DNA of 64,000 nt, taken from NCBI GenBank assembly GCA_948144175.1, contig CANXME010002181.1, forward strand, positions 310,001 to 374,000, written 5' to 3'. How positions within the stretch are numbered: the stretch's first letter is position 1; every line of letters starts with the position of its first letter. Below the pieces are notes generated by a model that saw only the letters and a program-made list of their open reading frames with translations, did not search any database and was not told the origin of the DNA. This DNA is from Closterium sp. NIES-65 (lineage: Eukaryota > Streptophyta > Zygnematophyceae > Desmidiales > Closteriaceae). The translations under genes were made by a program, and so were the position numbers. Of the stretch, positions 31,190-41,696 are shown in pieces.

Positions 31190-32220
31190 GCTGACAGTCT
31201 CACCGGGCAGGAAGAGTCGGGTAGGTCAGCGGCGCAGGTACACAGCCCAGGAGCAGCAGTAGCCCGACAGGAGCAGGAGTGCAGCTCCTCTGGCGGCTCG
31301 GGCAGCTCGGGCGGCTCGGGCGGCTCGGGCGGCTCGGGCGGCGCGGGCGGCTCGGGCGGCTCGGGCGGCTCGGGCGGCTCGGGTGGCTAGGGCGGCGCGG
31401 GCGGCCCGGGCGGCTCGGGCGGCTCAGGCGGCTCGGGCGGCGGCACGGGCGGCTGGGGCGGCTCGGTGGCGGCTCACGGGCGGCTGGGACGGCGCGCGGG
31501 GAGCTCACGGGCGGCTGGGCGGGCGGCCAGGGCGGCTCACGGGCGGCAGCGGCGGCGTCGGCGGCTCACGGGCGACGGCAGCGGCAGCGGCGTCGGCGGC
31601 TCACGGGCGGCGTCGGCGGCTCACGGGTGGCGTCGGCGGCGTCGGCGGCTCACGGGCGGCGTCGGCGGCGTCGGCTGCTCACGGGCGGCGTCGGCGGCGT
31701 CGGCTGCTCACGGGCGGCGTCGGCAGCTCACGGGCGGGCTGAAGGCCCACGGGTGGGCGGTTCGCGGGCAGCGCCGGCTCACGGGCGGGCGGCGTGACGG
31801 GCGGGCGGCGGGACGGGCGGCGGCGTCACGTGGGGGGGGGGGGAGGCGACGTGACGGGCGGCGGCGTCACGGGCGGCGGCGTCACGGGCGGCTGCGTCAC
31901 GGGCGGCGGTTCACGGGCGGCTGTGTCACGGGCGGCGCTCACGGGCGGCGGTGCACGGGCGGCGCTAAAGGGTGGCGCGACGGGCGGCGGCTCACGGGCG
32001 GCGCTACGGGCGGCCGCACGGGCGGCGCTAACGGGCGGCCGCACGGGCGGCGCTACTGGCTGCGCAAAGGGCGGCGCGAACGGGCAGCCGCACGGGCGGC
32101 GCTAACGGGCGGCGCGAACGGGCGGCGCTAACGGGCGGCTCGAAAGGGCGGGCGCTAGGGCGGGCGCTAGGGCGGGCGCTAGGGCGGGCGCCAGGGCAGA
32201 AAAAAAAAGTTCTAGGTGGT
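31190..32220 (-). repeat. Cop-4 GC-rich leader with 9-bp and gggcggc repeats
   Basis: Contains a tract of the 9-mer ggcggctcg (about 31290-31440 in plus orientation) and many cacgggcggc units (31450-32130). A poly-G stretch of at least ten lies near 31832. The arginine/alanine/glycine frames on either strand are compositional. Confidence 0.75.
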
Positions 32221-32398
32221 GGGCCCGAAGCACAGTTCCCACAGGGGAACCTGCTCTGATACCATGAGAAGAAGTGAACGAGAGAATGAGTGAACTATGA
32301 ACGAAGTGAGTACAAATAGGAAACCCTAACTGGGTTGTACCCCCTATGGGATACCCCACTATAGCCTACACAAATGAGTAAGCTATAATGTTCTGACA

Positions 32399-32929
32399 CA
32401 AGCATCACATATGCGCGCTCATATAGGTAAATATACGATTTTATATGAGCACAATTTTACATGACCGCGTCTGATTGGACGCGCAAGGTCAGAAAAGGCC
32501 CCACGCATAAAGTCGACCAATCAAGTGCACTCTGTAATTGGTCGCGCGTACTGACATCTGTGCAACTGAGTATATGATCGGGGAATCATATATCTATGCG
32601 CGGATTGGTTACGATATGGACCGAATTTGAGCGCAACTTTTTGCCTAGATTACTGTGCCAATTTTGTCGCGTATCCGAACAGTGACGGCGCCGCCCTCGT
32701 GCACGTCTTTCCGGGTGCGTCACACTTTTGCAGGAAGAGACAAGTTCGACGTTAGAATTTCAAGGCTAAAAACCAGTTTTGGGTAATGTGCCGGATAAAA
32801 ACAAATGCCACAGGAAACCTCTGGCAAGACCACTCGAGCAATAATCATCGAATTGTCGGACCACGGTAGCAATTCAAGGCTACGTGTGCAACGGCAAATC
32901 ACCGTTTCCGGGTCTGGAGAAATTCTCTC
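32399..32929 (-). repeat. MULE-1 right TIR (531 bp)
   Basis: Inverted relative to the left arm, roughly 90% similar by eye over the shared part. Its inner end abuts the Cop-4 LTR at 32398. Confidence 0.88.
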
Positions 32930-32938
32930 CCACTTCGC

Positions 32939-33043
32939 TCCTGCGGGGTTTCCCTCGCGGGACTTCAAAGGTTTACGCCCGGCTACAGTAAAACGCGGGC
33001 GAATGCGGGATCGCTTCCGCGTGCTCGCGGAAGCGTAGCGGAG
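32939..33043. other. Host spacer between MULE-1 and Cop-5
   Basis: Unique sequence with a perfect 10-bp stem and 4-nt loop at 33012-33035 (cgcttccgcg / cgcggaagcg). No gene. Confidence 0.5.
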
Positions 33044-33172
33044 TGTCAGATTTATATGACATAGTTGCTGTAGGCTATAGTGGGGTAGCACATATGGGGT
33101 ACAGGGTTTCTAGGGTTGTATTTGTACCCAATCTTTCCTTAGTCATTCTCATCCCTGTTCACTTGTTTCACA
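33044..33172 (+). repeat. Cop-5 5' LTR, 129 bp
   Basis: tgtcagat ... tttcaca, containing the family block. The PBS follows at 33173. Confidence 0.94.
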
Positions 33173-33267
33173 TGGTATAGAGCGGGTCCTTCCTAAGGAC
33201 CGTTTTTTTAGGGCCCACCGAAGCGCGCCCCGAGGCGCGCATTTTTTTCAGCGACCCCTCGGGTCGC
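33173..33267 (+). promoter_or_regulatory. Cop-5 PBS and three leader hairpins
   Basis: PBS tggtatagagcgggtcc. Hairpin 1 is ggtcctt / aaggacc with loop cct (33185-33201). Hairpin 2 is gcgcgcc / ggcgcgc (33223-33240). Hairpin 3 is gcgaccc / gggtcgc with loop ctc (33251-33267). All are perfect stems. Confidence 0.65.
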
Positions 33268-33279
33268 CATTTCCCTCGC

Positions 33280-34260
33280 GGCCCCGCTGTCCCTCAGACG
33301 CGGCCCCGCCACCCCTCCTGATCGCGGCCCCGCCGCCTGCTTGACGCGGCCCCGCCGCCTCCACTGACGCGGCCCCGCCGCCGGCTCTGACGCGGCCCTG
33401 CCGCCCGCTACGGCGCGGCCCCGCCGCCTGCTTGACGCGGCCCCGCCGCCTCCACTGACGCGGCCCCGCCGCCGGCTCTGACGCGGCCCTGCCGGCCCGC
33501 CGCTGCACCTGACGGCCCCGCCGCTGCACCTGCCGGCCCGTCGCTGCACCCTACGGCCCGCCGCTGCACCCTACGGCCCGCCGCCTCACCTGACGGCCCC
33601 GCCGCTGCACCCTACGGCCCGCCGCTGCACCCAGCGGCCCGCCGCTGCACCTGACGGCCCCGCCGCTGCACCTGCCGGCCCGCCGCTGCACCCTACGGCC
33701 CGCCGCTGCACCCTACGGCCCGCCGCCTCACCTGACGGCCCCGCCGCTGCACCTGCCGGCCCGCCGCTGCACCCTACGGCCCGCCGCTGCACCCAGCGGC
33801 CCGCCGCTTCACCTGACGGCCCAGCCGCTGCACCTGCCGGCCCGCCGCTGCACCCTACGGCCCGCCGCTGCACCCAGCGGCCCGCCGCTTCACCTGACGG
33901 CCCCGCCGCTGCACCTACCGGCCCGCCGCTGCACCCTACGGCCCCGCCGCTGCACCTGCCGGCCCGCCGCTGCACCGGTCGACCCGCCGCTGCACCTGCC
34001 GGCCCGCCGCTGCGCCTGACGGCCCTGCCCCTGCATCTCCCGGCCGAGCCGCCCCAGCAGCAGAGCCGCCCCAGCAGCCGAGCCGCCCCAGCCGCCGAGC
34101 CGCCCCAGCAGCCGAGCCGCCCCAGCAGCCGAGCCGCCCCAGCAGCCGAGCCGCCCCAGCTGCAGTGCCGCCCGAGGCGCCCGAGCCGCCGAGTCGCCCG
34201 AGCCGCCTAGCAGTCGAGCCGCCCGAGCCGCCCGAGCCGCCCGAGCCCTCCCTGCACTGC
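33280..34260 (+). repeat. Cop-5 GC-rich leader with tandem repeats
   Basis: Units of about 20-25 bp around ggcccgccgctgcacc (about 33480-34020), followed by gccgagccgcccc and gagccgcccga repeats (34045-34250). The leader ends 57 bp before the gag ATG. Noncoding. Confidence 0.75.
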
Positions 34261-34316
34261 CCTGTCTGGTGAGCACTGAGCTTTACTCTGCGCACTGCCC
34301 TCTCTCTACTGCTGTC

Positions 34317-37300
34317 ATGGCTACCCCCAGTGTCTTCGCCTTTGACGCTGAGGGCAGAGCCATTGACTTTGACGTGTGGGTAGACGACCTACTGCTTTTC
34401 CTACAGTGCGACAGAGCTGACGGACTCTCTCTCTTTGATCTCACTTCTGGTGCCTCTCCCGCCCCTGCTGCTACTGAGGATGCCACTGTTCGCTCACAGT
34501 GGGCCACACGCGATGCTGCTGCACGTCTTGCTGTGCGTCGCCACCTCCTTCCCGCTGAGCGTGCGCACTTTGGGTCGTACAAGAGTGCTAAGACCTTGTA
34601 CGACGCCGTTATTGCACGCTACTCCACCCCTGCCACTGCTGCACTGAGCCGCCTCATGCTACCGTACCTCTTTCCCGACCTTGCTGCTTTTGCCACAATA
34701 ACCGACCTCATTACCCACCTGCGCACTAGTGACGCTCGCTTCCGCGCTGCACTTCCTGCTGAGTTCTGCGCCAAGAACCCCCCCCCCCTAGTACTTCACT
34801 CTCTACTACATTGTCACCCGCCTCCCTGACTCCCTTCGCGGAGTCAGGGACGACCTACTCGCAGTCTGCCCCACCACTCTCACTGTCGAGATCCTCGAGA
34901 AGTCCCTCCTAGCAGCCGAGAAGGGCATTCTCGCTGTAGGGGCCTCTCGTGGTGACCCGCGCACCCCCATCTTTGAGGGGTGTTCCCCCTCCCCCCTCCT
35001 GCCCTCTGTCGCCTCTGCTGCTACGGCCGACCTTGTTGGTTTTGAGTCGGTCGGAGCGGCGTCTGCCCCCAGCGGGAGACGTCGCTCTGGCAAGAGCAAG
35101 GGGGGCAGGGGCGGTGGTGGAGGCGGCGGGGGCGGTGGAGGCGGAGGTAGAGGCAGCGGCGGAGGTGAGGGTGGTAGCGGGAGTAGTGGCGGGAGTGGAG
35201 GTGTCGGCGGAGGCAGTGGAGGCGGGGGCGGCAGCGGCGGTGGTAGTGGGGGTGGAGGCGGAGGCGGCGGTGGCGGCGGCGGCGGTGGCGGCGGCGACGG
35301 TGGGACTGGCGGTGGCGGTGGAGGTGGTGGCGGCGGCGGCGGAGGAGGCGGCGGAGGTCGTGGCGCGCCGAGGAGGAGTGGCTCCGGTGGTGGTCAGCGC
35401 CAGCAGCACCAGCGTGGTCAGGAAACCCACTCCTCGCAGCAGCTCCGTGAGTGGTACTCTGCGCGTCAGCGGGGTGGGAGTACTGGTCCGTGCACTTACG
35501 TCCTGCGCACTGACGACCGTGCGGGTGAGCAGTGTGGTGGTCCACACTCCACCCAGCGTTGCTTCGGCCGCCTGACTGACGCTTGGCGCCGCCAGTTTCC
35601 TGACGCCTTTGAGATCCCTCGCTGGGACCAGCTGTCTAGGGCTGGAGTAGCTATCTTTGATCTTGACTTTGATGCTATTCTTGCTGTGATGTATGCTGTG
35701 ACTATTAGTGAGGAGGGTGACTGTTACCGGTGTTTCCTGCCCGACCCGGGCATTGGTACTGCGGCTCTAGGTGCTGTTGAGGCTGCTGCTCCAGGTGCTG
35801 GTGAGGCTGTTGCTCTAGGTGCCAGTAAGTCTGAGTCCTCAGGTGCTGGTGAGTCTGCTCTCTCAGGTACTGTGTCGACTTCACCCTCTCACTTTCACTC
35901 TTGACTCCGGGGCGTCTCGCTCCTTCTTTCGAGACCGCACCACACTCACGCCGCTTAGTCGGCTAGTGGCGGTCTCCTTCGCAGACCCCTCTGGGGGTCC
36001 TGTTCTGGCTCGCTACTCCACTGTCCTGCCGTGCCCTGCGGTCCCGTCTGGCGCCCTGTCCGGTCTCTACCTCCCCTCGTTCTCTACGAACTTGGTGGCG
36101 GGTGCTGACCTACAGGATGCAGGGGTTGACCAGTTCACCCCTGCGCGCCGACGAGTCACCCACTGCACGGACGCGGACACGGGTCGACACCTGACCACAT
36201 TCACACGTGGACCAGGGTCGAGCCTGTACACACTCACTGTTCCGTCTCCTTCTCCTGCGTCTGGTCAGGTAGCTGCGTCGGGTCAGGTGTTTGCTGCAGC
36301 GTCCAGGTCTGTTCCTGAGTCTGCCCCCTGCTCGTGTTGCCTCCTGTCCCACGAGACCCTCCTGTGGCACCACAGGATGGGTCACCCCTCCCTGCCTCGT
36401 CTCCGGGGCATGGCCTCTCGCCTTCTTGTCTCTGGCCTTCCCCGGTCCCTCCCTCCCCTTCCTCCGGGGCCTGGCCCTCCCTGTGTCCCCTGTGTCGAGG
36501 GTCGCCTGCGGGCTACCCCTCACTCCTCCCCGTTCCCTCCGACGGAGGCCCCGATGCAGACGCTTCACATGGACGTGTGGGGCCCAGCCCGCGTCCGTGG
36601 ACAGGGTCACGAGCGCTACTTCCTGCTGGTGGTTGACGACTACTCGCGTTACACCACAGTCTTCCCCTTGCGCAGCAAGGGTGAGGTCACTGAGGTGTTG
36701 ATCGACTGGATCCGCGCAGCTCGTCTCCAGCTCAGGCGGAGCTTCGGCTCGGACTTTCCTGTTCTGCGTCTGCATTCGGACAGAGGCGGAGAGTTCTCCT
36801 CCGGCCTTCTGCGAGCCTACTGTCGGGCACGAGGCATCCGCCAGACCTTCACGCTTCCGGACTCTCCACAGCAGAATGGGATTGCTGAGCGCCGCATCGG
36901 CATTGTCATGGACGTCGCCCGTACGTCCATGGTGCATGCGGCTGCCCCCCATTTTCTGTGGCCGTTTGCGGTTCGGTACGCCGCACATCAGATCAACCTT
37001 CAGCCCAGGGTCTCCAGACCGGAGACCTCCCCAGCCTTGCTGTGGACGGGGAAGGTTGGCGATGCGTCGGCGTTCCGTGTCTGGGGATCTCGGGCGTTTG
37101 TCCGCGACTTGTCTGCGGACAAGCTGTCCCCTCGTGCTGCTCCTTGCGTCTTCCTTGGCTTCCCCCCTGACGCCCCAGGGTGGTAGTTCTACCACCCCTC
37201 CTCTCGTCGTGTTCTGTCCTCCCAGGACGTCACGTTCGACGAGTCAGTCCCCTTCTACCGCCTCTTCCCCTACCGCACTCCTTCTCTCCCCCCTCCACCA

Positions 37301-40284
37301 GACTTCCTTGTGCCGGTTCCCCCCCCTGTAGACCCCCTCCCCCCTGAGGTTCCTGCTCCCTTAGGTGTGTCCCAGGTAGACGCCGTTGACCCGGTCGAGG
37401 TTACTGGTGACTCTGGTGCTGCTGCGGGTGATGGGCCTGGGGGTGCTGCCTTTGGGGGTGCTGTGCGCGGGGGTGCCGGGCCTGGAGGTGCTACTACTGG
37501 GGGTGCTGAGCCTGGGGGTGCTGGGCCTGCGGGTGCTACTGCGGAGGGTGCTGAGCCTGGGGGTGCTGAGCCTGGGAGTGCTGAGACTGGAGGTGCTACG
37601 CCTTGGGGTGCTGAGTCCGGGGGTGCTGTGTCAGGAGCTGCTGAGCCTGGGGGTGCTGAGTCTGGAGCTGCTGCGCCTGGGGGTGCTGCGTCTGGAGCTG
37701 CTGAGCCTGGGGTTTCTCCTGCTGCTGCGTCTCGCCGAGAGCCCCTCTCTCCACAGGAGCTGCGCGAGTGGTTTGCTCGCCGCTGGAGGCATGCTGCTGG
37801 AGCTGGAGCTTCTTCGACCGTCGAGGGTGCTGGTCCTACCGGTCCCGGAGCTGCTGGGCCTGCGGGTCCTACTGGAGCTGGAGCCGCTGAGGGTGTTGGT
37901 GCTGAGACAGCTGCTGTCTGTCCTGGCGGTGGTTCTGCTGCTGGTGCTGTTGGAGGTCCTGCTGCTGGAGGTGCTGGTGGCGCTGGTGCTGTCGGTGAGG
38001 GTGCTGGTGCTGTACCTGCTGAGTCTGGAGGTGCCGCGCGGCCTCGGCCGTACTTCGTTCCGCTCCTGCAGCAGGTTCTTGGTCTTTCTCCTCTGGTAGA
38101 GTGTCCACAGCCTGTCCAGTCGCAGTCCCTGTTGGAGCCTTCCTCTCCACTGCCTGCTCCCTCTCCTTACACTGGTCCTACTGGAAGTCTTGCTGAGCGT
38201 CGTGAGCCTGCGTCTCGTCCCGCGTCGCCTGTTCGTCCTGCTCGCGCTAGTGGTCGCGGTTCGCGTCAGCGTCCTCCTCCTGTCCCTGGCACGCACCGGA
38301 TGTCTCTGCGTCCGTCCACTGCTCCTCTGCGTGCCCCTTTGCCTTCTCCTCCTGAGTCCTCTCTTCCTGCGCTTGCCGACCCTGAGTCGGACTCTCTTCG
38401 TGCTGCCAGTCCTACTGTCACGCGTCTCCTTGCTACTGACGTCACTGACCCCTCGTTTGAGTCCACTGCTGCGTCTGCCCTTGTCGCTGAGCTCGTCGAC
38501 TTTGCTGCTCGCTGTCGTCTAGACTACGCAGCTAGTCTTGTTGCTGAGTCAGCGTCTGACTGTCCTCCGTCCGTCGGGGGTGACTGTGCTCTTGGCACGG
38601 ACGTCCTAGAGGACAGGCAGGAGGAGTTACAGTGTCTGGCGGCTGCTTCACCTCATCTCGCGTCTGTACTGCTTGCTCCTGAGGGAGACCCGGATGCACT
38701 AGACATCCCGACTCCGCGCTCTTACGCGGAGGCCGTAGAGGGTCCCTACTCGTCTCAGTGGCAGGCAGCTATGGATGCAGAGATGGCTTCCTGGAAGTCC
38801 ACAGGCACCTACGTTGACGCAGTTCCCCCTCCTGGGGCGAACATCGTCAGTGGCATGTGGATCTTCAGGGTGAAGCGGCCGCCGGGCTCTCCACGTGTCT
38901 TCAAGGCGCGGTACGTTGCTCGTGGCTTCAGTCAGCGGCAGGGAGTTGACTACTTTCAGACCTTCTCTCCCACCCCGAAGATGACCACTCTTCGGGTGCT
39001 ACTGCACATAGCCGCTCAGCGCGACTACGAGCTTCACTCTCTCGACTTCAGCACTGCGTTCCTGCAGGGTAGCCTGCACGAGGAGATCTGGCTGCGCCGT
39101 CCACCTGGCTTCACTAGGACTTTCCCTCCTGGCACCCAGTGGAGCCTCCGACGGCCAGTCTACGGTCTCCGTCAGGCACCGCGTGAGTGGCACGACACAC
39201 TGAGGACTACGCTTGCGGCTCTTGGGTTTGCTCCTTCTACTGCTGACCCGTCGCTGTTTCTGCGCACCGACACTTCACTGCCGCCGTTCTACATCCTCGT
39301 GTACGTCGACGACTTGGTCTTTGCCACAGCGGACACTGCTGGACTCGCCTACGTGAAGTCCGAGCTGCTGAAGAGACACACGTGCACAGACCTGGGTGAA
39401 CTGCGCAGCTACCTTGGCTTGCAGATCACTCGGGACAGAGCACGCCGCACCATTACCTTGACTCAGTCACACATGGTGCAGCAGGTCCTTCAGCGCTTCG
39501 GCTTCACGTACTCCTCGCCTCAGGCCACTCCCCTGTCTACTCGCCACTCGCTCTCAGCTCTGCCTTCGGATGAGTCCGTAGAGTCGAGTGGCCCGTACCC
39601 AGAGCTTGTTGGCTGCCTCGTGTTCCTGATGACCTGCACACGACCTGACCTTGCATACCCTCTGAGCATTCTTGCACGCTATGTTGCTCCTGGGAGACAC
39701 CGACCAGAGCACATGGCTGCAGCGAAGAGGGTGTTGCGCTACCTGTGCAGTACGTCGGACATGGGGCTAGTGCTTGGAGGGCGGAGTCCAGTGGTCCTTA
39801 CAGGGCACGCGGACGCTTCTTGGGCTGACGACCAGGCTACGCAGCGGTCGTCACAGGGTTACACCTTCAGTCTTGGTTCCGGCTCTGTCTCGTGGCGGGC
39901 TACTCGCTCGTCTTCGGTTCTCAGCTCCAGTTGTGAGGCTGAGATCTACGCTGGGGCCATGGCTGCACAGGATCTTCGCTGGCTCACCTACCTGCTGACT
40001 GACCTTGGAGAGCCGCCTCATTCTCCTCCAGTGCTGTACGTAGACAACAAGGCCATGCTGGCCTTGTGTCGAGAGCAGCGTCTGGAGCACAGAACGAAGC
40101 ACATTGCTCTTCGCTACTTCCTTGCTCGTGAGCTGCAGCAGCGTGGACAGTTGCGGCTTGCGTACGTGGCCTCTGAGGCCACACTGCTGATGTGTTCACC
40201 AAGGCACTCGCGCCTTGTGACCATCAGCGCCTCTGCACCCAGCTGGGTCTTGTGCCTGTCTTGCCTCACTTGCTCTCCTCTTGA
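34317..40284 (+). pseudogene. Cop-5 gag-pol polyprotein with four or five lesions
   Basis: ATG at 34317 (MATPSVFAFD). A C run at about 34788-34798 shifts frame, and the CAG that follows it in Cop-8 is TAG here. The frame continues through a glycine-rich tract (about 35100-35365) and the finger-like CTYVLRTDDRAGEQC..H..C region near 35495. A 2-bp deletion near 35890 shifts frame before protease DSGAS (about 35908). Pre-integrase and integrase follow (36350-36950). TAG at 37184-37186 replaces a conserved Gln after GW. An AEPGG-like spacer, RT with YVDD near 39302 and RNase H follow. One A is lost near 40185, so the conserved ADVFTKAL end is destroyed in frame; the family stop would fall near 40282. 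RT motif A keeps its Asp (LDFSTAFLQG). It cannot be expressed as one protein from this sequence. Confidence 0.92.
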
Positions 40285-40495
40285 CTTTACTTGTACTGTG
40301 ACATATATATACCTGCTCTTGCTTGTCTAGTTTTATATATATATGTCTGTACTCCTGCATGTGAACTGGCCTCTGGCCCTGCTCTTGTGCTCGGACTGTG
40401 TGGTGACGTTGTGATCCACCCTGAGCTTGCTCTGCTTTGCTTTACTTGACTGGTCTTGTGACCCCTTGTTCTCCCCCACTTTGCCTATGGGGGTG

Positions 40496-40624
40496 TGTCA
40501 GATTTATATGACATAGTTGCTGTAGGCTATAGTGGGGTAGCACATATGGGGTACAGGGTTTCTAGGGTTGTATTTGTACCCAATCTTTCCTTAGTCATTC
40601 TCATCCCTGTTCACTTGTTTCACA
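40496..40624 (+). repeat. Cop-5 3' LTR, 129 bp
   Basis: No difference from 33044-33172 by eye. Confidence 0.94.
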
Positions 40625-40783
40625 CGGGGCACGCGAGGGGCGCGGGCCAAGCCAACTACCCCACCCGCCCGAAACGAGCCCCGCCAGCTCGGAGTGACAC
40701 GAGGTGGTCCCCACTCGAGCTGGCATTGACCCCACATGCTCCCCCCTCGCCCCTTTTTCTCGTCGAGGAAATCCGTGTCGACG
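40625..40783. other. Host spacer between Cop-5 and MULE-2
   Basis: Unique GC-rich sequence without a recognisable feature, apart from the presumed Cop-5 duplication at its left end. Confidence 0.5.
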
Positions 40784-40792
40784 GAATGCGTC

Positions 40793-41355
40793 GAGAGAAT
40801 TTCTCCAGACCCCGAAACGGTGATTTGCCGTTGCACACGTGGCCTCGAATTGCTACCGTGGTCGGACAATTCGATGATAATTGCTCGAGTGGTTTTTGCC
40901 AGAGGTTTCCTTTGGCATTTTTTTAATCCGGCACATTACTCAAAGCCGGTTTTTAGCCCTGAAATTCTTACGTCGAACGTGTCTCTTCCCGCGAAAGTGT
41001 GGCGTACCCGGAAAGACGTGCAGGAGGGCGACAACGTCACTATTCGGATACGCAACAAAAATCAGCACACTCATCTAGGCAAACAGTTGCGCTCAATTTC
41101 AGTCCATATCGAAACCAATCCGCGCATAGTTATATGATTCTACGATCATATATTCAGTTGGACGGATATCAGTACGCGCGACCAATTACAGAGTGCGCTT
41201 GATTGGTCGACTTTATGCGCGAGGCCTTTTCTGACCTTGCACGTCCAATCAGACGCGGTCATGTAAGATCGCGCTCATATAAAACCGCATATTTACCTAT
41301 ATGAGCGAGCATATGTGATGCTCGAATGTGTGTATGATCTATTTTATTAATCTAA
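40793..41355 (+). repeat. MULE-2 left TIR, about 563 bp
   Basis: The outer 310 bp match MULE-1's left arm; the rest matches the inverse of 48731-49030. The Cop-6 LTR follows directly; 41351-41355 (tctaa) is its probable target duplication. Confidence 0.88.
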
Positions 41356-41485
41356 TGTGAAAAGAATGAACAGGAATGAAATGACTAAGTCAGAGTTGGG
41401 TACAAATGCAACCCTAGAAAGCTGTACCCCATATGTGCTACCCCACTATAGCCTACAAACATGCATCAGCTATAATAATCTGACA
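41356..41485 (-). repeat. Cop-6 3' LTR, 130 bp
   Basis: TG..CA. One half resembles the Cop-3 LTR (tgtcagattattatagctga on the minus strand) and the other half resembles Cop-7 (tcatttcattcctgtt). Confidence 0.9.
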
Positions 41486-41696
41486 CACCCCCATAGGCAA
41501 AGTGGGGGAGAACAAGGGGTCACAAGACCAGTCAAGCAAAGCAAAGCAAAGCAAGCTCAGGGTGGATCACAAAGTCACCACACAGTCCGAGCACAAGAGC
41601 AGGGCCAGAGGTTAGTTCACATGCAGGAGTACAGACATATATATAAAACTAGACAAGCAAGAGCAGGTATATATATATGTCACAGTACAAGTGAAG

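Larger units (their letters stand above)
30919..32398 (-). mobile_element. Cop-4: truncated Copia 5' end inside MULE-1
   Basis: On the minus strand: LTR (32265-32398, 134 bp, TG..CA), PBS tggtatcagagcagg (32250-32264), hairpin gttccc / gggaac (32235-32250), a GC-rich leader (about 31190-32220), and a gag start at 31182 (MATPNVLAFD). Gag runs about 86 codons to the conserved SERAHFSQ and then ends at the junction with the MULE-1 left arm near 30920. All of pol and the 3' LTR are missing. The PBS is the best match to initiator tRNA-Met in the window. Confidence 0.88.
30607..32929. mobile_element. MULE-1: long-TIR Mutator-like element carrying a Copia 5' end
   Basis: The outer ends read gagggaatttctcc (left) and the reverse complement of gagagaatttctcc (right). 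They are flanked by the perfect 9-bp duplication ccacttcgc (30598-30606 and 32930-32938). A 9-bp duplication with long inverted repeats and a GAGA start is typical of Mutator-like elements. The left arm is 30607-30918 and the right arm 32399-32929. There is no transposase; the interior is only the Cop-4 fragment. It belongs to the same family as MULE-2. Confidence 0.88.
33044..40624 (+). mobile_element. Cop-5: Ty1/Copia element with identical LTRs
   Basis: LTRs at 33044-33172 and 40496-40624 (129 bp) are identical by eye. Flanks are cggag (33039-33043) and cgggg (40625-40629), a likely 5-bp duplication with one later change. Total is 7581 bp. It has the family PBS, leader, gag-pol order and polypurine tract (atgggggtg ending at 40495). 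Gag and integrase are closest to Cop-8, while RT is closest to Cop-3 and Cop-7. Confidence 0.94.

Noticed and set aside
33039-40629. Cop-5 target duplication as fully proven
   Set aside because: The flanks cggag and cgggg agree at four of five positions only; the insertion is certain from its LTRs but the duplication is not perfect.
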